Positions 43,433 through 51,948 of a stretch of DNA of 64,000 nucleotides are shown piece by piece. Source of the DNA: Glaciihabitans sp. Lineage in GTDB: Bacteria; Actinomycetota; Actinomycetes; Actinomycetales; Microbacteriaceae. Below the pieces are notes generated by a model. It searched no databases. It was given only the letters and a program-made list of their open reading frames with translations, and was not told the origin of the DNA. Within the stretch, counting starts at the first letter, position 1; every line of letters starts with the position of its first letter. A program made the position numbers and the translations under genes. The stretch covers positions 1 through 64,000 of the forward strand of contig JAODBD010000005.1 in NCBI GenBank assembly GCA_025463785.1. Reading direction: 5' to 3'.

Positions 43433-44655
43433 GAGCGCACCGCCAGAACGCTGGCTGGATCGAGACCTGCGCGCCGAAACTTGTCTCCCTTGGTTGGGTA
43501 CCCACCGGTGGGCTCGAGCGAGTCGTTGCTGAGGACGAAGATCGCGCTTGCCTCGATGGTCGATCCGGCCGCACGCCCGCTCAGTGCGAGCACTTCGACC
43601 ACTCGGCGCTTGCCGCTGCGCTCCAGTTCGCAGTGCACAACGATGTCGATGCTGTTGGCAACAGTTGGCACCACGAACTCGGAGTCGATGTTGCGCCCCG
43701 CGAGCAGGGGCAGTGTGCAGAGCTTCGCCAGGGCATCCCGGGCACTGTTTGCGTGAATCGAACACATGCCTGGGAGGCCACTATTGAGGGCAATCAGCAG
43801 ATCGAGCGCTTCGGCCTCGCGCACCTCGCCGACGACCAGCCGGTCGGGTCGCATCCGCAGAGCCTCTTTGATGAGGCGCCTAAGCCCGACCTCGCCCGTG
43901 CCCTCGAGGCTCGGCTGGCGACACTGCATCGCAACCGTGTCTCGCGCCGATAGGTCGAGCTCAAAGGTCTCCTCGACCGTGACGATGCGTTCCCCACTGT
44001 GCGCAGCAGACAGAAGGGCGTTCAGCATCGTGGTCTTGCCGCTCTGCGTCGCGCCCGACACGAGGATGTTCTGCCCGCTCAGCACGCACATTCGCAGAAA
44101 GTCGGCCGCCTGCTGGGTCATCGAGCCAAGCCCGACCAGTTGGTGGAGGCTGTTGATGCGCTTGGTGAACTTGCGCACGTTGACGGCCCAATGCCGAGAG
44201 GTGATATCAGGAATCACGACGTGGAGCCTCGACCCATCCGGCAGCGATGAGTCGACGAACGGTGAGCTCAGGTCTACCCGACGACCCGAAGATTGCAGCA
44301 TGCGCTCCACGAGGTCTCGCACCTCGCCGTCGGTCAGCACGAGATCGGTTGGCTGCGGGATACCATGGCGGGCCACGAAGATCTTGTCGGGTGCGTTGAT
44401 CCAGATTTCTTCCACCGACTCATCGTCGAAGTACGGCTGGAGCGGCCCAAACCCGGTGAGAGTCGCCATGGCCTCGCTGGCGGTGCGGGCTTCGTCAGCG
44501 AGCAGCGGAAACGCGCCGCCGAGAGCTCGCTCGCTGTACCTTTGCACCTCATCGTGCACGTATCGCTCGGCGATGCCATCGCCCGACAGGTCGACGCCAT
44601 CACGGCGCACCCGATCGCGCACCCGGTCGGCAATGATCGAAACGGCCTGGGACAT
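43429..44655 (-). CDS. tadA: Tad/CpaF pilus assembly ATPase TadA
   Basis: Secretion ATPase of the VirB11/CpaF family (408 residues from ATG 44655; no clear ribosome-binding site, so the start is provisional). The N-terminal domain has FGPLQPYFDDESVEEIWIN. The catalytic part shows Walker A GATQSGKTT (about residues 203-211), Asp/Glu box TVEETFEL, His box GTGEVGLRRLIKEALRMRPDRLVVGEVR and SIHANSARDALAKL. It powers Flp/Tad pilus assembly. It heads the tad operon; the ParA/Ssd-like gene that often precedes it in Actinobacteria is not here. Confidence 0.93.
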   Translation of the reverse strand: MSQAVSIIADRVRDRVRRDGVDLSGDGIAERYVHDEVQRYSERALGGAFPLLADEARTASEAMATLTGFGPLQPYFDDESVEEIWINAPDKIFVARHGIPQPTDLVLTDGEVRDLVERMLQSSGRRVDLSSPFVDSSLPDGSRLHVVIPDITSRHWAVNVRKFTKRINSLHQLVGLGSMTQQAADFLRMCVLSGQNILVSGATQSGKTTMLNALLSAAHSGERIVTVEETFELDLSARDTVAMQCRQPSLEGTGEVGLRRLIKEALRMRPDRLVVGEVREAEALDLLIALNSGLPGMCSIHANSARDALAKLCTLPLLAGRNIDSEFVVPTVANSIDIVVHCELERSGKRRVVEVLALSGRAAGSTIEASAIFVLSNDSLEPTGGYPTKGDKFRRAGLDPASVLAVRS

Positions 44656-45029
44656 GTCGACCAGTGTGCCGAGAATCCGGAAGCGGCATCCCGAGTTTTC
44701 CACAGGCTCTATCGGTTGCTGCCGCCCGGGTGCCAGCTCGACCTCGGCGTTAGTCTCGAACCATGGACGTGCGCAACATTGAGGCACCCTTCGCGGGCAT
44801 CCTCGAACCATGGCAGTTGCGTGAGCCATAGGCCGATCGGCGCGCGACACCGTTAACGGCGGGCCTTTCGTGACGACCACGCTGACAACAGACGCGCGCG
44901 CGGAGCCCGCCGGCAGGCAGCAGCACCGCGCCGAACACCGCCCACGTGAGTTGCCCACTTTGGTCGTGTTTCAGCGCAACAACCCGACCAAAGTGGGCAA
45001 CTCAGGGGTGGGTGAGGACCGCGGGCGAG
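44656..45029. other. Intergenic region upstream of tad locus, with palindromic element
   Basis: 374 bases without a supported gene. It must hold the tad promoter (minus strand), which I could not identify with confidence. Palindromic element copy 2 occupies 44948-45003. Confidence 0.6.
44948..45003. repeat. Palindromic element, copy 2
   Basis: GAGTTGCCCACTTTGGTCG (44948-44966) is the exact reverse complement of 44985-45003, with an 18-nt centre. It is closely similar to the element at 36355-36410, including the following GGGGTG...GAGG flank. It lies between the GH13 gene's 3' end and the tad upstream region. Confidence 0.9.
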
Positions 45030-46697
45030 TTACGCCAGCCAGACGGCTCGGTTGGGCTGCAACTCGCCGTGCAGCACGGCATCCGGCTCGCTCGCGATCA
45101 GCGCCGAAACACCGTGGGGCAATGGCACCGGATGCCGCCCAAAGTTCACGACCACCCGCACCCCCGAGTTCGAGAAGTGCAGCAGCTCCGCCGTCGAAAT
45201 ATGCCACTGGATGTCGCCCCCACCCAGACCGCGCTCCCGTCGGGTCGCGAGCGCGGCCCGGTAGAACTCCAGGGTGGAGTCGGCCACGCCCACCTGCTGG
45301 TCGACCGCAAGCTCCCCGAAAACGCTTGGCTGCGGCAGCCAGGACCTGCCGGTGGGGCTGAATCCGAAACTCGGTTCGTGGGCGTTCCAGGGCAGCGGCA
45401 CTCGGCATCCATCGCGCCCGACCTCCTGGCCGCCCGTGCGATAGAAGGCGGGGTCCTGGCGAATGTCGTCTGGCAGCGTGGTGTGCTCGGGTAGCCCGAG
45501 TTCTTCGCCCTCGAAAATGTATGCCGAACCCGGTAGCGCAAACATCAGGAGCGAGGCGGCGCGGGCACGGCTGAGCCCCAGTTCGATGAGTGGCTGCTCG
45601 TCGTCGGCCGAGATGCCTTTCGGCCAACTCGTGGGGTCGGCGAGACCGAACCGCGACGAGTGGCGAACGACATCGTGGTTGGACAAAACCCACGTCGTTG
45701 TTGCTCCCACCGAGCGGTTATCTGCCAGCGCAGAGTCGATCGCGCGGCGAAGGCCGGCCGCGTTCCAGCCGATCGTCATGAATTCGAAGTTGAACGCCTG
45801 CTGCATCTCGTCGGGCCGCACGTAGCGACTGAGGCGGTCCGGCGGCGAGACCCAGGCCTCTGCGACGAGCATCCGATCTCCGCCGTATTCGGCGAGCACA
45901 GCGTTCCAGCCGCGGTAGATGTCGTGCACGCCGTCCTGGTCCCACATCGGCCCGAAATTTCCGCTGCCTGCCATCACGGCGGCACCGGCATCGCTGTCCG
46001 GGAGTCCGTCCTGCTTTATCAGGCCGTGGGCGACATCTACCCGGAAGCCATCCACCCCACGATCGAGCCAGAACCGCAGGATGCCCTCGAATTCAGCGAT
46101 CACAGCCGGATTGCGCCAGTTCAGGTCGGGCTGGGCGGTATCGAAAAGGTGGAGATACCACTGGCCGTCCTCGACACGGGTCCAGGCGGGGCCACCGAAC
46201 ACCGATTGCCAGTTGTTGGGCGGAAGCTCGCCGTTCTCACCGCGTCCCTCCCGGAAGAGGTACAGCTCGCGCTCGGGGCTCCCGGCGCCAGCTGCCAGAG
46301 CGGCAACAAACCATCCGTGAGCGTTGGATGTGTGGTTGGGAACCATGTCGACGATGACCCGAAGTCCTCGCGAATGTGCTGATCCGAGCATCCGATCGAA
46401 GTCTGCGAGCGTTCCAAAAATCGGATCCACGTCTCGATAGTCGGCAACGTCGTAGCCGGCATCCGCCTGAGGTGAAACGTAAAAGGGGGACAACCAGATG
46501 GCGTCGACCCCGAGCTCCTTGAGGTAGTCGAGGTGCTCGGTCACTCCGACCAAATCACCGATTCCATCACCATTTCCGTCGGCAAACGACCGCGGGTAAA
46601 TCTGGTAAATGACGGCGTCACCCCACCAGGAAGTCGTACTCACGGAGACAGGTCCGTTGGGGGACACTGCTGGCTGGGTCACGGTTTGGCTTTTCAT
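45030..46697 (-). CDS. GH13 alpha-glucosidase (oligo-1,6-glucosidase type)
   Basis: Glycoside hydrolase family 13 enzyme of 555 residues, cytoplasmic (no signal peptide). It has the (beta/alpha)8 start WWGDAVIYQIYPRSFADGNG, region I DMVPNHTS, region II GFRVDVAHG (nucleophile Asp), region III LVAEAW (acid Glu) and region IV LSNHDVVRH (transition-state Asp). The ADGNGDGIGDL loop and overall length fit the alpha-glucosidase subfamily that cleaves maltose or isomaltose-type oligosaccharides. It is divergent from a sugar ABC importer with a LacI-type operator in between, so it likely digests the imported saccharide. Confidence 0.92.
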   Translation of the reverse strand: MKSQTVTQPAVSPNGPVSVSTTSWWGDAVIYQIYPRSFADGNGDGIGDLVGVTEHLDYLKELGVDAIWLSPFYVSPQADAGYDVADYRDVDPIFGTLADFDRMLGSAHSRGLRVIVDMVPNHTSNAHGWFVAALAAGAGSPERELYLFREGRGENGELPPNNWQSVFGGPAWTRVEDGQWYLHLFDTAQPDLNWRNPAVIAEFEGILRFWLDRGVDGFRVDVAHGLIKQDGLPDSDAGAAVMAGSGNFGPMWDQDGVHDIYRGWNAVLAEYGGDRMLVAEAWVSPPDRLSRYVRPDEMQQAFNFEFMTIGWNAAGLRRAIDSALADNRSVGATTTWVLSNHDVVRHSSRFGLADPTSWPKGISADDEQPLIELGLSRARAASLLMFALPGSAYIFEGEELGLPEHTTLPDDIRQDPAFYRTGGQEVGRDGCRVPLPWNAHEPSFGFSPTGRSWLPQPSVFGELAVDQQVGVADSTLEFYRAALATRRERGLGGGDIQWHISTAELLHFSNSGVRVVVNFGRHPVPLPHGVSALIASEPDAVLHGELQPNRAVWLA

Positions 46698-46715
46698 CCT
46701 GATTTGTATACACCC

Positions 46716-46744
46716 ATGTAAGCGCTTTCGTAAAACGCTTGCAT
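46716..46744. promoter_or_regulatory. LacI-type operator between GH13 and importer genes
   Basis: Dyad ATGTAAGCG (46716-46724) / CGCTTGCAT (46736-46744) with one mismatch. It includes a central AAGCGCTT-type core (TGTAAGCGCTTTCG) of the kind bound by LacI/CcpA-family repressors. It sits 18 nt upstream of the GH13 start. Confidence 0.6.
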
Positions 46745-46894
46745 TCCCCTACGGGATGACGGTAGCTTCAGCAGAACACAGCGTCGTGAATGCACCCGCA
46801 ACGGCGCAACCGAAATAACTCGAATGGGAGTTTGAAGTTGACAGCAGAAAGAGTGTCCCCCGTGGCTAGAGCTATCGCCACCGCAGGAAATGGC

Positions 46895-48238
46895 ATGTTG
46901 CGTTCACCCTTGCGCAAACGTGTAACAGCAACGGTCGCCTTGGCAGCGATCAGCACCCTCGCACTGGCTGGCTGCACCACAGCCAACCCGGGCACCTCAA
47001 CAGGTGGCTCAGCGAGCGGCCCCCAGACCGTCACCATCTACGGCCCAGACACCGGAACTGAGGCAACGGAGCTCAATGCATCCTGGGCCACGTGGGCCAA
47101 AGATAACAAGATCACCATCACGTACTCGGGTGACGCGAACTTCACCACCAATATCGCGACCAAGATCCAGGGCAGTGACCTTCCCGACATCGGAATGTTC
47201 CCGCAGCCGGGGCTCCTTTCGGCGGCGATCGCATCCGGTAAGGTATCGCCGCTCAGTTCGGCAACCACGGCGAGCGTGAAGAACAACTTCTCGGCCGACT
47301 GGCAGGGCTACGTCTCCAGCGGCGGCAAGCTCTACGCGACGCCCCTCGACGCGAACGTCAAGGGTTACGTCTGGTACTCGCCGGCTGACTTCAAGAAGTG
47401 GGGCATCACCGTTCCGACGACCTATGCAGAACTCGTCACCGACATCCAGACGATCCAGTCGAAGACGGGCAAGGCACCGTGGTGCGCTGGCTTCAGTTCT
47501 GGTACGGCTTCGGGATGGCCGGGGGCAGACTTCCTTGCTGAGGTCGTTCTGAGTTCGGCTGGCGCTTCGACCTACGATGCGTGGGTCAAGGGCACCACCA
47601 AGTTCACCGACCCGGCAATCGACAAGTCGTTCACTCTGCTCGGCCAGATCCTGAAAAACCCGAAGTTCGTGAACGCCGGGTTCGGAAACGTCTCGTCGAT
47701 TAACTCGACCAAGTTCGGCGATGTTGCAACCAAGCTGGCAAACGGCTCGTGTGCACTTACCAACCAGGCGACCTTCCTCGAGGCTAGCTTCGCAACGACG
47801 AAGACCAAGGCTGGCGCAATCCCGAAGGTCGGCCCTGATGGCGACATCTGGGCGTTCCCGCTGCCGTCGGTCACCGCCGGTTCCAACGCTGTCGTTGGTG
47901 GTGGCGACTTCGCCGCTGGCTTCAACAGCAAGTCGGCAACGCAGAAGGTCATGACCTACCTGTCGAGTGCCGCCTGGGCAAACAGTCTGATCACGGTCAA
48001 GAATGCCTCGTTCATCAGCGCCAACAAGGGCGTGGATGCAACAAAGGAAGCCGATCCGCTGCTGCAGAGTGCAATCAAGACTCTTCAGGACCCGAACACG
48101 ACATTCCGTTTCGGGGCGGACGACGCAATGCCGAGCGTGGTGGAAAACGCGTTCTGGAAGGGCATGGTCGGTTGGGTCAACGGCCAGTCATCGGCGGCAG
48201 TTGAGGCGCAGATCCAGGCATCGCGCGCAAGCAACTAG
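46895..48238 (+). CDS. Carbohydrate ABC transporter substrate-binding lipoprotein
   Basis: Family 1 extracellular solute-binding protein (MalE/UgpB-like), 447 residues from ATG 46895 (AGGA eight bases upstream). The 27-residue signal ends in lipobox LALAGC, so it is lipid-anchored. Mature features include TVTIYGPDTGTEATELNASW at the start and the hinge segments KGYVWYSPADFKKWG and GFSSGTASGWPGADF, typical of oligosaccharide binders. A TTG start at 46838 with GGGAG is possible but would give a long leader. It is followed by a strong hairpin, then two permeases. No dedicated ATPase is present; a shared MsiK-type ATPase elsewhere is expected in Actinobacteria. Confidence 0.9.
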   Translation: MLRSPLRKRVTATVALAAISTLALAGCTTANPGTSTGGSASGPQTVTIYGPDTGTEATELNASWATWAKDNKITITYSGDANFTTNIATKIQGSDLPDIGMFPQPGLLSAAIASGKVSPLSSATTASVKNNFSADWQGYVSSGGKLYATPLDANVKGYVWYSPADFKKWGITVPTTYAELVTDIQTIQSKTGKAPWCAGFSSGTASGWPGADFLAEVVLSSAGASTYDAWVKGTTKFTDPAIDKSFTLLGQILKNPKFVNAGFGNVSSINSTKFGDVATKLANGSCALTNQATFLEASFATTKTKAGAIPKVGPDGDIWAFPLPSVTAGSNAVVGGGDFAAGFNSKSATQKVMTYLSSAAWANSLITVKNASFISANKGVDATKEADPLLQSAIKTLQDPNTTFRFGADDAMPSVVENAFWKGMVGWVNGQSSAAVEAQIQASRASN

Positions 48239-48243
48239 TCGAC

Positions 48244-48281
48244 CCGGTACTGATCCAAACAGCCGGTACTGATCCAAACAG
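48244..48281. repeat. 19-bp exact tandem duplication after the binding-protein gene
   Basis: CCGGTACTGATCCAAACAG at 48244-48262 is repeated at 48263-48281 with no gap, six bases after the stop codon. Confidence 0.92.
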
Positions 48282-48290
48282 TTCGAACCT

Positions 48291-48331
48291 GCGAGGGTCG
48301 CTTCGACACACAGTGTCGGGGCGGCCCTCGC
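48291..48331 (+). terminator. Hairpin between binding-protein and permease genes
   Basis: GCGAGGGTCGCTTCGACAC (48291-48309) faces GTGTCGGGGCGGCCCTCGC (48313-48331) with G-U wobbles and a 3-nt loop. A partial terminator or mRNA-stabilising stem in this spot is known from malE-malF-type operons. It would raise binding-protein levels over permease levels. Confidence 0.65.
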
Positions 48332-48395
48332 TCTCCCCGTTATTTCAGCGCTCCAGAATTTTGAGTCCAAAGCCGCACTCGAAAGGGATACCCCC

Positions 48396-49541
48396 ATGAC
48401 CGCGTTTTTCACCTGGTTGGCAGGTCTGCCACCGCTCCTCCAAATCCCCGTCGTCATCGTGGCATTTGCCGTGGTAGTCGGGCTAATTCTGTTTTTCGTC
48501 GAGATAGCGCCGAGACCAGGGCGTGTCTATACGGTGATCCGACTCGCGGTGGCCGTCGTGGTCCCCGCCGTGGTCGTTCTTCTGCTTGGTGTGTATAACT
48601 CGGCGGTGTGGCTGGTCCCCGTTGCCGCCGTTCTCGGTGGTGCGTTGTTCCTGCTCGACTTCCGGTCGCGTGGTGGCAAGGGTTACGTTTTGCAGCTCAT
48701 CGCGTTCATGCTGCCGGCGCTCGCACTCGTCCTGATCGGGCTCGCATACCCGCTCATCAAGACGATCGGTTCGTCATTCTTCAGTAACGACAGTTCCCGG
48801 TTCGTCGGCCTCAACAACTTCGCCTACATCTTCTCGGGTGGCAGCGGTGGCCTTATCGACCTGATCAACCAGATCGTTTGGGTCCTCGTAACTCCGGTCA
48901 TCGCAACCGCGATCGGTCTTGCTTACGCGGTATTCATCGACAAGTCTCACGGCGAGAAGGTTCTGAAGGTATTCGTCTTCATGCCGGTTGCGATCTCGTT
49001 CGTCGGGGCATCCATCATCTTCAGCTTTTTCTATGACTACCAGCAGGGAAACCAGATCGGGCTCCTCAACCAGATCGCGGTCTGGTTCGGTGGACAGCCG
49101 GTCAACTGGCTTCAGACCTCACCGCTGAACGACGCACTGCTGATCGTCATCCTCATCTGGACCCAGACCGGGTTCGCGATGGTGCTGTTGTCGGCTGCGA
49201 TCAAAGGCATTCCAGACGAGCAGCAGGAAGCAGCCGAGCTCGACGGCGCGAACGCATTCCAGAGGTTCCGGAATGTGACGATACCCGGCATCCGGCCGAC
49301 CATCGTCGTTACCTGGATCACAATCTCGATCGTCTCACTGAAGGTGTACGACATCATCGCGGCGACCACCCAGGGCCAGAACGGCACTGGCGTCATCAGT
49401 TACGACATGGTCGGACTCTTCAACAACCTTCCACCGCAGACCGGCACGTCGTCGGCTGAAGCCGTGCTGCTGTTCATCCTCATCCTGCCCTTCCTTATAT
49501 TCAACGCGAACAACATCAGAAAGCAGAGGCTCGGACTGTGA
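48396..49541 (+). CDS. Sugar ABC transporter permease (MalF/UgpA-like)
   Basis: 381 residues with eight to nine transmembrane segments. The extra N-terminal about 90 residues contain three of them, as in MalF-type proteins. The cytoplasmic EAA loop, which docks the ATPase, reads EQQEAAELDGANAFQRFRNVTIPGIRP (about residues 271-297; seen in two parts around EAAELDGA). It follows the binding-protein gene after a 157-nt gap with a hairpin and overlaps the next permease by 4 nt (GTGA). Confidence 0.9.
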   Translation: MTAFFTWLAGLPPLLQIPVVIVAFAVVVGLILFFVEIAPRPGRVYTVIRLAVAVVVPAVVVLLLGVYNSAVWLVPVAAVLGGALFLLDFRSRGGKGYVLQLIAFMLPALALVLIGLAYPLIKTIGSSFFSNDSSRFVGLNNFAYIFSGGSGGLIDLINQIVWVLVTPVIATAIGLAYAVFIDKSHGEKVLKVFVFMPVAISFVGASIIFSFFYDYQQGNQIGLLNQIAVWFGGQPVNWLQTSPLNDALLIVILIWTQTGFAMVLLSAAIKGIPDEQQEAAELDGANAFQRFRNVTIPGIRPTIVVTWITISIVSLKVYDIIAATTQGQNGTGVISYDMVGLFNNLPPQTGTSSAEAVLLFILILPFLIFNANNIRKQRLGL

Positions 49542-50509
49542 TCGCCACCGACGTCGACCCCCGCTCAGCCCGGAAAGTCGCTGCAGCAACGCGCAGGGCA
49601 GAGAGCAACGCCTTCAAGAATGCCAAGAACCGGCTAACGAGTCGCGGTGCCACTATCGCCGCGATAGTAATTGCCGTGTTGTGGACCATCCCGACCTTCG
49701 GGCTGTTCGTCACCTCCTTCCGCCCGCCCGCCGACATCAATACGTCGGGATGGTGGACGGTCTTTGCCAACCCCGCGCTAACGATCTCGAACTACGTCAA
49801 TACGCTGAACTTCGATGACGGCGGCATCAGCGTTGGCCAGTCGTTCCTGAATTCACTCGTCATCGTGATCCCGGCGACGGTCTTCCCGATCGTCATCGCC
49901 GCCCTGGCCGCGTACGGCTTCGCCTGGATCAACTTCAGGGGCAAGAATCTGTTGTTCATCCTGGTCTTCTCGCTCCAGATCGTCCCGATTCAGGTCGCCA
50001 TCTCGCCGCTACTCAGCCTGTTCTCGACCGGTCTCACAATTGGCAACTGGGCGGTATTCCCGGGGCTGAACCTGAACAGCGTTGCCGACAGCTTCGCGAG
50101 GATCTGGATATCGCACACGATGTTCGCTCTGCCCCTCGCGATCTTCCTGCTGCATAACTTCATCTCCGCCATCCCGGCAGACATCATGGAGGCCGCACGC
50201 GTGGATGGGGCTGGTCATGGCCAGATCTTCCTTCGCATCGTTCTGCCGCTGTCTACGCCGGCAATCGCGTCGTTCGCGATCCTGCAGTTCCTCTGGGTCT
50301 GGAACGATCTGCTGGTCGGTACGATATTCACCTCCGGCGGCAACTTCCCGATCACGAAAGTCATCACCGACCTTGCCGGCAACTTCGGGCAGTCGTGGTA
50401 TCTGCTTTCGGCGGGTTCGTTCCTTGCGATCATCCTGCCGCTGATCGTGTTCTTCGCCCTCCAGCGGTTCTTTGTGCGGGGTCTGCTCGCGGGAGCCACG
50501 AAGGGTTGA
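49538..50509 (+). CDS. Sugar ABC transporter permease (MalG/UgpE-like)
   Basis: 323 residues, GTG start overlapping the stop of the MalF-like gene. It has six transmembrane segments and the EAA loop ADIMEAARVDGAGHGQIF in its usual place. It forms a heterodimer with the MalF-like permease. The substrate is inferred to be an alpha-glucoside or related oligosaccharide from the divergent GH13 enzyme and the LacI regulator downstream. Confidence 0.9.
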   Translation: MIATDVDPRSARKVAAATRRAESNAFKNAKNRLTSRGATIAAIVIAVLWTIPTFGLFVTSFRPPADINTSGWWTVFANPALTISNYVNTLNFDDGGISVGQSFLNSLVIVIPATVFPIVIAALAAYGFAWINFRGKNLLFILVFSLQIVPIQVAISPLLSLFSTGLTIGNWAVFPGLNLNSVADSFARIWISHTMFALPLAIFLLHNFISAIPADIMEAARVDGAGHGQIFLRIVLPLSTPAIASFAILQFLWVWNDLLVGTIFTSGGNFPITKVITDLAGNFGQSWYLLSAGSFLAIILPLIVFFALQRFFVRGLLAGATKG

Positions 50510-50707
50510 TTCGGCTGGTGCAAGTGGCAATACGGGATGGCGACGCGAGCTTGGGGGTCGATGGTGCGAGGGGCATCGTCGGCCGCTCCGCCGTGGCGTT
50601 TTCGAGGTCAATGCTTATGGCAGAGTTGACTTCCGCGAGGTACTCCGTCGTCGCAATCCCGCCAGCATCATTCAGAGAGCATCTCTGAAAAATTGGAGAC
50701 TCACAGC

Positions 50708-51721
50708 GTGACGAGCATCGATGACGTGGCACACGCATCCGGTGTGTCCATCGCGACGGTGTCGCGCGCGCTCCGGGGGCTCCCGAATGTCTCTGAGGCG
50801 ACGCGTCAGCGCATCCAGGGCATCGCGGAGGAGCTGGGATACGTCGCATCGTCGAGCGCGTCAGGCCTCGCCTCGGGGCGGACGCTCGCCATGGGAGTCG
50901 TTGCTCCCTCGGTGAGCCGCTGGTTCTATACCACCGTCATCGAGGGCATCGACTCGGCACTGCGTGACGCCAACTACGACATGATCCTCTACAACCTGGC
51001 CAGTCGCGGCGGCGATCGCGAGCGGGTATTCCACCGCTCGATTCTTCGCAAGCGAACGGATGCTCTGATTGCGGTCGGCATGGACTTCACGGCCGCCGAG
51101 CGTGAGCAGTTGCTCTCCCTCGGCCATCCCACGATCATGATCGGTGGCCCGGTGCGCGGTATTCGCCACATCGGTATTGAGGAGCGCGGGGTTGCCCAGG
51201 AGGCGACCGAATACCTGATCAGCCTCGGGCACCGCGACATCGCCCACATCGGTGGCGACGACGACGAGGGTCTCAACCGTCAGGTACCGCTCGGTCGCCG
51301 ACGCGGATTTCTGGATGCCATGCAGGCCGCCGGCATCTCCACCAGGGACGACTGGATGATGTCCGGTGGCTTTTCGCTCACGGTCAGCCGCGCTGTGATC
51401 AACGAGTTGTTCGACCGACCGGGCCCGCGGCCCACCGCAATCTTTGCGAATTCTGACGAGATGGCTATCGGCGCGATGCTCGCCGCAATGGACCACGGCG
51501 TCTCAATCCCGGGCGACCTCTCGGTGATCGGCATCGACAACCACGACCTGTCTGAATCGTTCGGGTTGACGACGATGGCACAGGATCCGTATGAACAGGG
51601 ATCACTCGGCGCCCGCATCCTGCTGGACGATCTGACCGGCGGCCCACTCTCGCGGAAGACCTCGGTTCGGGCGACCGCGCGACTGCTGCGCAGGCGCAGC
51701 ACGGCGCCCCCGCAAAGGTAG
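50708..51721 (+). CDS. LacI-family transcriptional regulator
   Basis: 337 residues from GTG 50708, with GGAG upstream inside TTGGAGACTC; TTG 50693 is an alternative. The N-terminal helix-turn-helix is TSIDDVAHASGVSIATVSRAL (about residues 2-22), with the hinge helix near SSSASGLASGRT. The periplasmic-binding-like effector domain ends in the usual ARLLRR. It lies 198 nt downstream of the permeases in the same direction and most probably controls the GH13/importer divergent promoter. Confidence 0.9.
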   Translation: MTSIDDVAHASGVSIATVSRALRGLPNVSEATRQRIQGIAEELGYVASSSASGLASGRTLAMGVVAPSVSRWFYTTVIEGIDSALRDANYDMILYNLASRGGDRERVFHRSILRKRTDALIAVGMDFTAAEREQLLSLGHPTIMIGGPVRGIRHIGIEERGVAQEATEYLISLGHRDIAHIGGDDDEGLNRQVPLGRRRGFLDAMQAAGISTRDDWMMSGGFSLTVSRAVINELFDRPGPRPTAIFANSDEMAIGAMLAAMDHGVSIPGDLSVIGIDNHDLSESFGLTTMAQDPYEQGSLGARILLDDLTGGPLSRKTSVRATARLLRRRSTAPPQR

Positions 51722-51748
51722 AGCGCGCCGATACACTTGGTTTCGCCC

Positions 51749-51830
51749 GCGGGAGTGGTGAAATTGGCAGACACGCAGGATTTAGGTTCCTGTGCTTTCG
51801 AGCGTGAGGGTTCAAGTCCCTTCTCCCGCA
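51749..51830 (+). tRNA. tRNA-Leu (anticodon UAG)
   Basis: 82-nt cloverleaf. Acceptor GCGGGAG/CTCCCGC with discriminator A at 51830. The D-arm holds TGGCAGA, and the anticodon stem-loop CAGGA-TTTAGGT-TCCTG has anticodon TAG. It has a long variable arm as expected for Leu, and T-arm GAGGGTTCAAGTCCCTT. No CCA is encoded. Confidence 0.95.
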
Positions 51831-51948
51831 CTGGTCGTTCTCACGGCTGATAGGCCATTCATAGTCCGGCACTAGTAGCCTGAAAGCCGACAGCCCACAT
51901 CGCCCCGCCGATTGGCCGTTCGCGCCAACCGACGACTGGAGACTTCCT

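Noticed and set aside
43766-44782. 338-codon plus-strand open frame opposite tadA
   Set aside because: Ser/Arg-rich antisense shadow; tadA motifs are complete on the minus strand.
51831-51948. Integrated element attached at tRNA-Leu
   Set aside because: No integrase and no repeat of the tRNA 3' end downstream; normal genes follow.
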